Shown one piece after another: positions 9,045-16,793 of a DNA stretch of 59,265 nt. The position numbers and the translations under genes were made by a program. The DNA lies in assembly GCA_964489695.1 (NCBI GenBank), contig CAZAZP010000004.1, positions 1-59,265 on the forward strand, written 5' to 3'. Positions within the stretch are counted from its first letter, which is position 1, and every line of letters starts with the position of its first letter. Below the pieces are notes generated by a model. It was not told the DNA's origin. It made no database searches and saw only the letters and a list, made by a program, of their open reading frames with translations. Origin of the DNA: CAYUXU01 sp964489695 (lineage in GTDB: Bacteria > Bacillota_I > Bacilli_A > Erysipelotrichales > Erysipelotrichaceae).

Positions 9045-10059
9045 GTTCATCTCCTTCTTTTAATATCCGCTCGACATTCGCTGAAAGATAATTAACTAAA
9101 TTTAAAATCTTTTCATAATTCATACGTGATGGTCCAAAAAGCATTAGTTTAGCTTCTTCACTCGGTCCGATTTGTAAGGTACTAGAAATTACCGCAACAT
9201 CATCTAACCACATTAAGCGGGAGTGATCAGATGTTTCTAAGCTGACTTCTGCTTTCCCTTGACCTAATTCACGTAGTAACCTAGTATTGTTCATCATCGC
9301 CATAATTCTTTTTAAGCGTTCTAAATCAGCAAAGTCTGGTTGATACATCATATTAGTTTGACCACTAAAGTAGACATTTTCATGCGCGAAGCGAATGAAG
9401 GCATCCACAAAAGCATTAAATAATAATTCGTGTCGTTTCACCACGGCTTTAATCAAGGGCCGTAACGCTTCCATCTTATCCACTAACTCTGGTAAAACTG
9501 TCCCTTTTAATCTCTCATTTAAGATATCGGTACAAGCCTCAATATCTTTCACGCTAACTTGATCTTTAAAATGAAAGACTTTGTTTTCGGTATGGCCACT
9601 ATCGGTAATAAAAACCGCCACCGCACTAGTATCATCAATCGGAAATAGTTTGATATGCTCCAACCGCTGGACATCCGCATCGTGACCTAACACGATGCTA
9701 GTCATGTTAGTCATTTGCGATAAAATATCACAAGTGCGCTTAATCACTTCTTCACTACTGAGGTTTGAAGCTTCTAAGATTGATTGAACCGTTAACGCAA
9801 ACTCATCATCTTCTCTTTTTTCCATTAAAAATTCCACATAAAAACGATAACCTTCGACTGAAGGAATTCGACCGCTTGAGGTATGGGTCTTTTCTAATAA
9901 ACCCCGATTTTCTAATTCAACCATCTCATTACGAATCGTCGCCGAAGAATAAGGTAACGTGTATTTTTCCATTAAAGTTTTCGAACCGACTGGTTCAGCC
10001 GAAACGATGAACTCATCCACAATGGCTTTAAAGATTTCAATTTGCCGGTTGGTTAACAT
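9031..10059 (-). CDS. hrcA: HrcA heat-shock repressor
   Basis: HrcA (342 residues) has an N-terminal winged helix (LTNRQIEIFKAIVDEF and SSATIRNEMVELENRGLLEKTHTSSGRIPS), a GAF-like middle domain and a C-terminal region. It represses chaperone genes by binding CIRCE and needs GroE chaperonin for activity in well-studied relatives. It heads the operon and is itself preceded by CIRCE, so it is autoregulated. Three CIRCE sites occur in this window (here, clpB, groES). The gene ends in TGA, one of the signs that TGA is a stop in this organism. Confidence 0.98.
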   Translation of the reverse strand: MLTNRQIEIFKAIVDEFIVSAEPVGSKTLMEKYTLPYSSATIRNEMVELENRGLLEKTHTSSGRIPSVEGYRFYVEFLMEKREDDEFALTVQSILEASNLSSEEVIKRTCDILSQMTNMTSIVLGHDADVQRLEHIKLFPIDDTSAVAVFITDSGHTENKVFHFKDQVSVKDIEACTDILNERLKGTVLPELVDKMEALRPLIKAVVKRHELLFNAFVDAFIRFAHENVYFSGQTNMMYQPDFADLERLKRIMAMMNNTRLLRELGQGKAEVSLETSDHSRLMWLDDVAVISSTLQIGPSEEAKLMLFGPSRMNYEKILNLVNYLSANVERILKEGDEHGED

Positions 10060-10099
10060 GGTTTGACCTTTCTAGCACTCTAATAATTGGCCTGCTAGT

Positions 10100-10128
10100 A
10101 TTATACTAAAAGCAATTAGCACTGTCAA
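10100..10128 (-). promoter_or_regulatory. Promoter of hrcA-grpE-dnaK-dnaJ
   Basis: A perfect consensus sigma-A promoter: -35 TTGACA (10123-10128), 17-base spacer, -10 TATAAT (10100-10105). The -35 box lies inside the CIRCE, so HrcA binding would block polymerase. Confidence 0.92.
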
Positions 10129-10142
10129 CTATTAAGTGCTAA
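10116..10142 (-). promoter_or_regulatory. CIRCE operator upstream of hrcA
   Basis: TTAGCACTG-N9-AAGTGCTAA, matching CIRCE except at the innermost pair. It overlaps the -35 box of the hrcA promoter. A further half-site, CTAGCACTC (10072-10080), lies just upstream of the hrcA ribosome-binding site. Confidence 0.9.
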
Positions 10143-10154
10143 ACAAACAAAAAA

Positions 10155-10174
10155 GAGCTGAGAAATCTCAGCCC
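10155..10174 (-). terminator. Terminator after tuf
   Basis: An 8-bp stem (GGGCTGAG/CTCAGCTC with one G-U pair) and loop ATTT, followed by six Ts on the minus strand. Ends the str operon. Confidence 0.88.
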
Positions 10175-10198
10175 CTTTTTTTAACTTGTTTGATTTAA

Positions 10199-11383
10199 TT
10201 ACTTAATAATTTCGATAACGTTACCAGCACCAACGGTCCGGCCACCTTCACGGATTGAGAAACGAGTTCCCAATTCAACCGCGATTGGAGCGATTAGTTG
10301 AACTGTCATTTCGATGTTATCACCAGGCATAACCATTTCTACGCCTTCAGGTAGATGTACCACCCCAGTTACGTCAGTAGTTCTGAAATAGAACTGTGGA
10401 CGATAGTTAGAAACAAAGGGCGTGTGACGACCACCTTCTTCTTTAGTTAAAACGTAAACTTGCGCTTTAAATTGCGTATGAGGTTTAACAGTTCCTGGTT
10501 TTGCTAGAACTTGACCACGTTCAACTTGATCACGGTTAATACCACGAAGTAAGGCACCGATATTATCTCCAGCGGTGGCTGAATCTAATAATTTTCTAAA
10601 CATTTCAATTCCGGTTACGACTGTCTTTTGCGTTGGGCGAATACCAACGATTTCAACTTCTTCTTGAAGTTTTAAGACACCACGTTCAACCCGACCAGTT
10701 GCGACGGTACCACGACCAGTAATTGTAAAGACGTCTTCAACTGACATTAAGAATGGCTTATCAGTTTCGCGAACTGGTTCAGGAATATAGCTGTCAACCG
10801 CATCCATAAGTTCAAGAATTTTTTCTTGCCATTTTTCATCGCCTTCAGTGGCTTTTAAAGCTGATCCGCGAATAACTGGGCAGTTATCACCATCAAATTC
10901 ATATTCATTTAATAGTTCACGAACTTCCATTTCGACTAAGTCGATTAATTCTTCATCATCAACCATATCGCATTTATTTAAAAAGACAACGATACGGGGT
11001 ACTCCAACTTGGCGAGCTAATAAGATGTGCTCTCTTGTTTGAGGCATTGGTCCATCAGTTGCGGAAACAACTAGGATTGCCCCGTCCATTTGGGCTGCAC
11101 CGGTAATCATGTTTTTAACATAGTCCGCGTGCCCTGGGCAGTCCACGTGAGCGTAGTGACGCGTAGCAGTTTCGTATTCAACGTGAGATGTACTAATGGT
11201 TATCCCACGTTCTTTTTCTTCTGGTGCACCATCGATTTCTTCATAATTCATTACTTTTGATAATCCAGATTTTGCTAAAGTTTGAGTTATAGCAGCCGTT
11301 AAAGTCGTTTTCCCGTGGTCAACGTGACCGATTGTTCCGACATTAACGTGAGTTTTGGATCTGTCAAATTTTGCTTTTGCCAT
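10199..11383 (-). CDS. tuf: Elongation factor Tu
   Basis: EF-Tu (394 residues) carries aminoacyl-tRNA to the ribosome. G motifs are visible: GHVDHGKT (P loop), DCPGHADY, NKCDMVDD and a GSALK motif, followed by domains 2 and 3 ending GRTVGAGNVIEIIK. TAGGAGGAG lies upstream of the ATG. It is the last gene of rpsL-rpsG-fusA-tuf and is followed by a strong terminator. An additional promoter in the fusA-tuf gap would allow extra tuf transcription. Confidence 0.99.
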   Translation of the reverse strand: MAKAKFDRSKTHVNVGTIGHVDHGKTTLTAAITQTLAKSGLSKVMNYEEIDGAPEEKERGITISTSHVEYETATRHYAHVDCPGHADYVKNMITGAAQMDGAILVVSATDGPMPQTREHILLARQVGVPRIVVFLNKCDMVDDEELIDLVEMEVRELLNEYEFDGDNCPVIRGSALKATEGDEKWQEKILELMDAVDSYIPEPVRETDKPFLMSVEDVFTITGRGTVATGRVERGVLKLQEEVEIVGIRPTQKTVVTGIEMFRKLLDSATAGDNIGALLRGINRDQVERGQVLAKPGTVKPHTQFKAQVYVLTKEEGGRHTPFVSNYRPQFYFRTTDVTGVVHLPEGVEMVMPGDNIEMTVQLIAPIAVELGTRFSIREGGRTVGAGNVIEIIK

Positions 11384-11415
11384 TGTGCAAACTCCTCCTA
11401 TTTTTATTCATTACC

Positions 11416-11444
11416 ATTTTAAGCTAATTACACAATTAAATCAA
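11416..11444 (-). promoter_or_regulatory. Probable internal promoter of tuf
   Basis: -35 TTGATT (11439-11444), 17-base spacer, -10 TAAAAT (11416-11421) in the 67-base fusA-tuf gap. A separate tuf promoter is common in this operon type. Confidence 0.65.
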
Positions 11445-11450
11445 TAGATT

Positions 11451-13526
11451 TTAGTGAGCCGTGCTTTTCTTAGCTACCTTTTCAGCAATCCCGCGGGGGA
11501 CGTCCGCGTAATGGTCAAATTGCATAGTATAATTACCCCGACCCTGGGTAAATGAGCGTAAATCAGTCGCATAACCAAACATTTCTGATAATGGAATTAG
11601 GGATTTAACCGCTACCGCATTTCCGCGTTCTTCTTGGTCAGTAATCTGACCGCGCCGGCTAGAAATATCACCCATCACACTACCAAGATATTCATTTGGT
11701 GCAACTACTTCCACTAACATCAATGGTTCTAATAACACTGGTTGACATTTTTTCGCTGCTTCTTTTAAAGCCATACTAGCCGCGATTTTATAAGCCATTT
11801 CGCTTGAGTCAACATCATGTGATGAACCATCAAAGAGTGTCGCTTTCAAATCAATAATGGGATAGCCCGCAATTAACCCGTTATTTAGGGCTGCTTGCAC
11901 GCCTTCCATGGTGGGCTTAATGTACTCTTTCGGTACCGTACCACCAACTACCGCATCCACAAATTCAAAGCCTTTGCCTGGATTGGGTTCAAATTTTATC
12001 CAAACATGACCATATTGACCACGTCCACCTGATTGACGAATAAACTTGCCTTCACATTCAGCAGCGGCCCGAATAGTTTCCCGATAGGCCACTTGTGGTG
12101 CACCAATATTAGCTTCAACTTTGAATTCTCTTTTCATCCGGTCCACGATAATGTCTAAGTGTAATTCACCCATCCCCGCAATAATCGTTTGGCCCGTTTC
12201 TTCATCCGTATAAGTTTTAAAGGTTGGATCTTCTTCCGCTAATTTTGATAACGCAATCCCCATTTTATCTTGGTCATTTTTGGTTTTTGGTTCAATCGCT
12301 ACGTTAATAACCGGTTCAGGGAAGATCATTGATTCTAAAACAATGGGATTCTTTTCATCAGCTAAGGTATCACCGGTACTAGTTTCTTTAAATCCAACCG
12401 CAGCTGCGATATCACCCGCATAAACTTCGGTAATTTCCTTACGCGCATTCGCATGCATTTGCATGATCCGACCAAACCGTTCCCGTTTATTTTTTCCGAC
12501 ATTTAAAGCAAACGAACCAGAACTAGCTTTACCAGAATAAACCCGGAAATAAGTTAGGCGTCCAACAAATGGATCAGTAATAACTTTAAACGCTAAGGCC
12601 GAAAATGGTTCATCATCACTAGGATGACGTTCACTCGGTTCACCATTTAATAACGTACCTTTAATGGCGGGAATATCTAAGGGACTAGGTAAATAATCTA
12701 CCATCGCATCAAGTAAAGCGATAACCCCTTTATTTTTATAAGCCGCGCCACACATGACTGGGAAAAATTCACCCGAACAGACACCCGCCCGTAAAGCGCG
12801 CTTAATCTCTATGACCGTTGGTTCTTCCCCTTCTAAAACTTTCATCATCAATTCTTCATCATAATCCGCAATTGCTTCTAGTAAAGCTTGCCGATACTTT
12901 TCCACTTGATCTTGTAGCTCCAGTGGAATTTCATTAGCAATTTTATCTTCTTTTGCTAAATCCGTTGGGAAAATATGAACTTTTCGTTCCACGATATCTA
13001 CGATACCCGCAAAATCAGCTTCTGCCCCAATCGGGATTTGAATTGGTGCAGCTTTCGCTGCTAAACGCGTATCAATCGTTTTAACTGAAGCGAAAAAGTC
13101 AGCCCCAACTGCATCCATCTTATTAACAAACACTACGCGCGGTACACCATAAGTAGTCGCTTGACGCCAAACCGTTTCCGTTTGTGGTTCAACTCCCGTT
13201 TTAGCATCTAAAACGGTAACCGCCCCATCTAGGACCCGTAACGATCTTTCAACTTCGACCGTAAAATCGACGTGCCCCGGAGTATCAATGATATTTATCC
13301 GATGCCCTTTCCACTGAGCGGTAGTCGCAGCTGAAGTAATCGTAATTCCGCGTTCCTGTTCTTGCGCCATCCAGTCCATGGTAGCAGTACCGTCGTGGGT
13401 TTCACCGATCTTATGCGTGCGGCCAGTATAATACAATATCCGTTCCGTCGTCGTAGTTTTACCAGCGTCAATATGGGCCATAATTCCAATATTTCGCGTA
13501 TTTTCCAGTGAAAATTCACGTGCCAT
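11451..13526 (-). CDS. fusA: Elongation factor G
   Basis: EF-G is the translocase of the ribosome, a five-domain GTPase of 691 residues, normal length. G domain motifs are AHIDAGKT, DTPGHVDF and NKMDAVGAD. The domain IV region around RQSGGRGQYGHVWIKFEP and the C-terminal domain are intact. It lies 24 bases after rpsG with AAGGAG before the ATG, within the str operon. Confidence 0.99.
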   Translation of the reverse strand: MAREFSLENTRNIGIMAHIDAGKTTTTERILYYTGRTHKIGETHDGTATMDWMAQEQERGITITSAATTAQWKGHRINIIDTPGHVDFTVEVERSLRVLDGAVTVLDAKTGVEPQTETVWRQATTYGVPRVVFVNKMDAVGADFFASVKTIDTRLAAKAAPIQIPIGAEADFAGIVDIVERKVHIFPTDLAKEDKIANEIPLELQDQVEKYRQALLEAIADYDEELMMKVLEGEEPTVIEIKRALRAGVCSGEFFPVMCGAAYKNKGVIALLDAMVDYLPSPLDIPAIKGTLLNGEPSERHPSDDEPFSALAFKVITDPFVGRLTYFRVYSGKASSGSFALNVGKNKRERFGRIMQMHANARKEITEVYAGDIAAAVGFKETSTGDTLADEKNPIVLESMIFPEPVINVAIEPKTKNDQDKMGIALSKLAEEDPTFKTYTDEETGQTIIAGMGELHLDIIVDRMKREFKVEANIGAPQVAYRETIRAAAECEGKFIRQSGGRGQYGHVWIKFEPNPGKGFEFVDAVVGGTVPKEYIKPTMEGVQAALNNGLIAGYPIIDLKATLFDGSSHDVDSSEMAYKIAASMALKEAAKKCQPVLLEPLMLVEVVAPNEYLGSVMGDISSRRGQITDQEERGNAVAVKSLIPLSEMFGYATDLRSFTQGRGNYTMQFDHYADVPRGIAEKVAKKSTAH

Positions 13527-13550
13527 AAATTAAATCTCCTTCTTGTTGGC

Positions 13551-14021
13551 CTACCAACGATAATGCGCAAACATCTTATTCGCTTCCGCCATTTTATGGA
13601 TATCTTCGCGTTTTCTGACAGCTGCGCCAGTTCCATTCGCTGCATCCATAATTTCATTAGCTAACCGTTGTTCCATCGTTTTTTCATTTCTTAAACGAGC
13701 ATAATTCACAATCCAACGTAAGCCTAACGCTAAACGTCTTTCTTGAGAAACCTCGATTGGTACTTGATAGTTAGAGCCCCCAACCCGGCGAGCTTTCAGT
13801 TCTAGCAAAGGCATAACGTTGCCTAGAGCTTGTTCAAATACTTCCATTGGTTGCTTATTAGTCTTGGCTTCAATCAAATCAAAGGCATCATATAAGATCC
13901 CTTGAGCTACACCTTTTTTTCCATCAACCATAATTTTATTGATTAAACGGGTAATTAATTTCGAATTGTAAAGCGGATCAACTAAGACATCCCGCTTAAC
14001 AACATGTCCTTTTCTTGGCAT
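13551..14021 (-). CDS. rpsG: 30S ribosomal protein S7
   Basis: S7 (156 residues) nucleates assembly of the 30S head. The sequence shows the typical MPRKGHVVKRDVLVDPLYNSKLITRLINK start and GGSNYQVPIEV motif, and ends AHYRW. AAGGAG lies eight bases before the ATG. It lies 22 bases after rpsL and 24 before fusA, in the conserved str operon. Confidence 0.99.
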   Translation of the reverse strand: MPRKGHVVKRDVLVDPLYNSKLITRLINKIMVDGKKGVAQGILYDAFDLIEAKTNKQPMEVFEQALGNVMPLLELKARRVGGSNYQVPIEVSQERRLALGLRWIVNYARLRNEKTMEQRLANEIMDAANGTGAAVRKREDIHKMAEANKMFAHYRW

Positions 14022-14043
14022 GATTCAGTCTCCTTCTTCCTAG

Positions 14044-14463
14044 TTAGTTCGCTTCGCGAGGTTTCTTCGCTCCATAAAGTGAGCGACCTTGGCGTCGATT
14101 TTCTACTCCAGCACTGTCTAAGGTGCCCCGCACGATATGATAACGGACTCCAGGTAAGTCTTTTACCCGGCCCCCACGAATCAAGACCACACTGTGCTCT
14201 TGTAAGTTATGGCCAATTCCTGGAATATAAGCGTTAACTTCCATGCCATTACTAACCCGAATCCGCGCATATTTCCGTAATGCTGAGTTAGGTTTCTTGG
14301 GAGTCATGGTCCCTACCCGCGTACAAACACCGCGTTTTTGGGGTGAATTAGTCACGGTATATTTTTTCTTTAAGTTATTTATCCCCCGGTTTAAAGCCGG
14401 AACTTTAGTTTTTGATTCTTTATCTTTACGACCTTTACGAACCAATTGGTTAATTGTGGGCAT
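14044..14463 (-). CDS. rpsL: 30S ribosomal protein S12
   Basis: S12 sits at the decoding centre. The 139-residue protein starts MPTINQLVRKGR, the usual start, with GAGGAG a few bases upstream. An in-frame ATG eight codons earlier (14487) has no such support and would add residues unusual for the family. TPKKPNSALRK and GGRVKDLPGVRYH carry the lysines that are changed in streptomycin-resistant mutants; both are wild type. First gene of the str operon, downstream of a consensus promoter and a leader hairpin. Confidence 0.98.
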   Translation of the reverse strand: MPTINQLVRKGRKDKESKTKVPALNRGINNLKKKYTVTNSPQKRGVCTRVGTMTPKKPNSALRKYARIRVSNGMEVNAYIPGIGHNLQEHSVVLIRGGRVKDLPGVRYHIVRGTLDSAGVENRRQGRSLYGAKKPREAN

Positions 14464-14517
14464 ATATTCTCCTCTCTTTGCACACACTTCCTGGTGTTCC
14501 TTAATGTTACTAAAGAT

Positions 14518-14537
14518 AAGTTTCCCGTTGGAAACTT
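14518..14537 (-). promoter_or_regulatory. Leader hairpin of the str operon
   Basis: A perfect 8-bp inverted repeat (AAGTTTCC/GGAAACTT) with loop AACG, between the str promoter and the rpsL ribosome-binding site. No T-run follows. It could be a ribosomal-protein binding site or an mRNA stabiliser; this is inference. Confidence 0.6.
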
Positions 14538-14555
14538 GTTAACATAAGCTTAATA

Positions 14556-14584
14556 ATATTAGCTAAAAGCCAGCTAAATGTCAA
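14556..14584 (-). promoter_or_regulatory. Promoter of rpsL-rpsG-fusA-tuf
   Basis: -35 TTGACA (14579-14584), 17-base spacer, -10 TAATAT (14556-14561), about 95 bases before rpsL. Confidence 0.82.
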
Positions 14585-14605
14585 GTCTATTAGCCAAACT
14601 TAACC

Positions 14606-15445
14606 TTAAAAAGCAATTTCAGCCAATTCAAAATAATCAATCAGGTATTGGGCTACTCCTTCAGCCTCATTACTAGTGGTCACAGCACTCGCTATTTCTT
14701 TTAATTCAGGCACTGCGTTACCCATCGCTACCCCAGTCCCAGCGGCTAAAAACATTGGAATATCGTTTTTCTCGTCCCCAAAAGCAATCATTGTCATTGG
14801 TGAAATCTTTAAATATTTTGCTAACGCTAAAATACCACTGCCTTTATCGATATTTTCAGCGGTAAATTCAACCGCAACGGGACCAGTCACATGACCATAA
14901 TATTCGCCAATAATCGCTTTGTGTTTTAAAGCAATATAGCGATAATCAGCAGCGGCTAAAATCTTATTAATTGGAAAATCAATGGTTTGATAAAGATCAG
15001 GCGCAATCATTAGTTCGCGATTAGTTGTTTCAGCCTCATGTAAGGCCACGTCCATGGGCTGGTTTTCTCGGAAGTTAATCACTTTCGGTTGACCTTGCAC
15101 ATAAACATATGCGTCATGATGTACCACCGGTAGCACGTCAAAAGCCCTCAAATGCTTTAAAATCTGGCGGGCTAACGGATAACCAATCTTTTTTCCCACT
15201 AAAATTTCTTGGTTTAAACAGCGATAAACCGTCGCCCCGTTATTACCAATCAAATAGCCATCATACTCAGCTAGCGCTAAGGCTTCCACTAATGGTTGCA
15301 TAAAAGTAATTGTCCGACCCGAAACCAAGACAATTCGAGCTAAACCTTGTTTTTGTAAATAATGTAAGACCGCTTTAGTTTTAGGCAATATCTCACGCTG
15401 TCCCGCTAATAAAGTTCCATCTAAATCTAATAAAATTGTTTTCAT
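14606..15445 (-). CDS. Cof-type HAD phosphatase
   Basis: This is a 279-residue haloacid dehalogenase-superfamily phosphatase of the Cof/IIB type. Motif I is LLDLDGTLL with the nucleophile Asp, motif II is VSGRT, a Lys lies in the cap-to-core return, and motif III is MIAFGDEKNDIPM. Members dephosphorylate sugar phosphates, FMN or other small phosphorylated metabolites. The substrate cannot be read from the sequence. The ribosome-binding site is weak (GCAGG). It stands 80 bases downstream of the polysaccharide deacetylase gene on the same strand, with no clear terminator between them. A second HAD gene lies at 55.96 kb. Confidence 0.9.
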   Translation of the reverse strand: MKTILLDLDGTLLAGQREILPKTKAVLHYLQKQGLARIVLVSGRTITFMQPLVEALALAEYDGYLIGNNGATVYRCLNQEILVGKKIGYPLARQILKHLRAFDVLPVVHHDAYVYVQGQPKVINFRENQPMDVALHEAETTNRELMIAPDLYQTIDFPINKILAAADYRYIALKHKAIIGEYYGHVTGPVAVEFTAENIDKGSGILALAKYLKISPMTMIAFGDEKNDIPMFLAAGTGVAMGNAVPELKEIASAVTTSNEAEGVAQYLIDYFELAEIAF

Positions 15446-15526
15446 ATAACCTGCTCTCTTTTAAACCATACCATGTCTATCGTACCACAAATAGCTCAGT
15501 TTAAAAGCTCAGTTAGCTTCAAAGTT

Positions 15527-16702
15527 CTAATTAGCTATCCGATGATGAGCAGTTGGTGAGTCCATAGTTAAGACTTTAAAAGTGTAACCATTCGCTTTGC
15601 CATATTTAATAATCTCGCCCAATGCTTCTACTGTCATCATTTTTGTATCATGCATTAAAACGATATTTGAACCATTTCGATTTAAGCCTTTTATGACATT
15701 TTTAACAATCTTTTCGCTAGTTGCTTTATTACTCGCATCACCACTAGAAACGTTCCAATCAAAATAAACAAAGCCGCGTTTTACGACATCCTTGGTTAAA
15801 AAGCTCATAATGCCTTTTTTGTAAGCCTTGCTAACTGTATTAGAACTACCGCCAGGAAACCGGATTAACTGCGAAGTTTGGCCCGTAATTTGTTTAACCC
15901 GAGCTTGAATCTTTGCTAAATCTTGATAATAATTATCGACTGAACTATAAACTTGGGCGTAGTTATGTGTCCAAGTATGTAAAGCAATCTGGTGTCCCGC
16001 TTGATATGCTTGCAAAATGATCGCATCTGGTCCTTTACCCGTCACAAAAAACGTAGCTTTGACTTGATATTGTTTTAAAATAGCTAAGATCTTAGGGGTA
16101 GTCGAACTATTTGGGCCATCATCAAACGTTAAATAAATAACACCTTTGGCAGGTTTTACGACAACTGGTTTGGGTTTAATCAAGACTAAAAAGCTGGCTT
16201 CAACCCCATTACCACTATGATCTTGCGCACTAACTAAGACTTTTACTTCACCAGCTTGGCTCGTATCAATCTTGGCGGGAGTAAAAGTAGGAGTTAACGC
16301 TCCATCAACATTATCCATGGCTAAAATATTTTCAGCTAGATCAACGACATCATTTACTTGGACAATGATATCTTTAACTCCCGAGATAACTGGTGGTGTC
16401 GTATCAATAATTTCTACGGCCATCAGATGTTCACTGACTTGACCAGCATTATCAATCATAATTGGGTAAGTAGCCGGTCCTAAGGTCAACGTATCGATCA
16501 CAGGGAAAGTAACCGTCCCAACATAATCAGTAATGACATTATCCGCTTCAAACTCAAAAGTACTACCATACTCAATTTGATAAACTGCTTGAGTAAACTT
16601 GACTGAAGTTAAATTCGGATTGACTTTCTGACAACTGCTTAAGCTTAATAAACTGAAAATAATTAAATACCACTTTAAATTCCTTTTCATTAAGGCGCTC
16701 AT
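15527..16702 (-). CDS. Lipoprotein polysaccharide deacetylase with Ig-like domain
   Basis: A 391-residue surface enzyme. The N-terminus has a lipoprotein signal with lipobox LSSC (Cys24). A beta-rich region follows that includes a DUF5011-like Ig-fold (about 100-175: DTTPPVISG...DNVDG). The NodB homology domain (about 185-375) has TFDDGP (catalytic and metal Asp), HTWTH (metal His pair), RFPGGS, DWNVSSGD and LMHD. The family removes acetyl groups from peptidoglycan, chitin-like or other glycans; the glycan here is unknown. GAGG precedes the ATG by eight bases. It has its own promoter directly after the rpoC terminator. Confidence 0.92.
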   Translation of the reverse strand: MSALMKRNLKWYLIIFSLLSLSSCQKVNPNLTSVKFTQAVYQIEYGSTFEFEADNVITDYVGTVTFPVIDTLTLGPATYPIMIDNAGQVSEHLMAVEIIDTTPPVISGVKDIIVQVNDVVDLAENILAMDNVDGALTPTFTPAKIDTSQAGEVKVLVSAQDHSGNGVEASFLVLIKPKPVVVKPAKGVIYLTFDDGPNSSTTPKILAILKQYQVKATFFVTGKGPDAIILQAYQAGHQIALHTWTHNYAQVYSSVDNYYQDLAKIQARVKQITGQTSQLIRFPGGSSNTVSKAYKKGIMSFLTKDVVKRGFVYFDWNVSSGDASNKATSEKIVKNVIKGLNRNGSNIVLMHDTKMMTVEALGEIIKYGKANGYTFKVLTMDSPTAHHRIAN

Positions 16703-16732
16703 GGTTGATACCTCGACTTTTCTTTCAGCTTA

Positions 16733-16762
16733 AATATAACCTATTTTTAAGTGATACGACAA
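16733..16762 (-). promoter_or_regulatory. Probable promoter of the polysaccharide deacetylase
   Basis: -35 TTGTCG (16757-16762), 18-base spacer, -10 TATATT (16733-16738). Confidence 0.55.
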
Positions 16763-16771
16763 GATAAAAAA

Positions 16772-16787
16772 ACGAGCCGTAACTCGT
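16772..16787 (-). terminator. Terminator after rpoC
   Basis: A 6-bp stem (ACGAGT/GCTCGT, one G-U pair), loop TACG, followed by seven Ts on the minus strand. Confidence 0.8.
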
Positions 16788-16793
16788 CTCTTT

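Noticed and set aside
13295..13657. Minus-strand frame of 120 codons across the rpsG-fusA junction
   Set aside because: It overlaps rpsG and fusA in another frame; both of these are certain.
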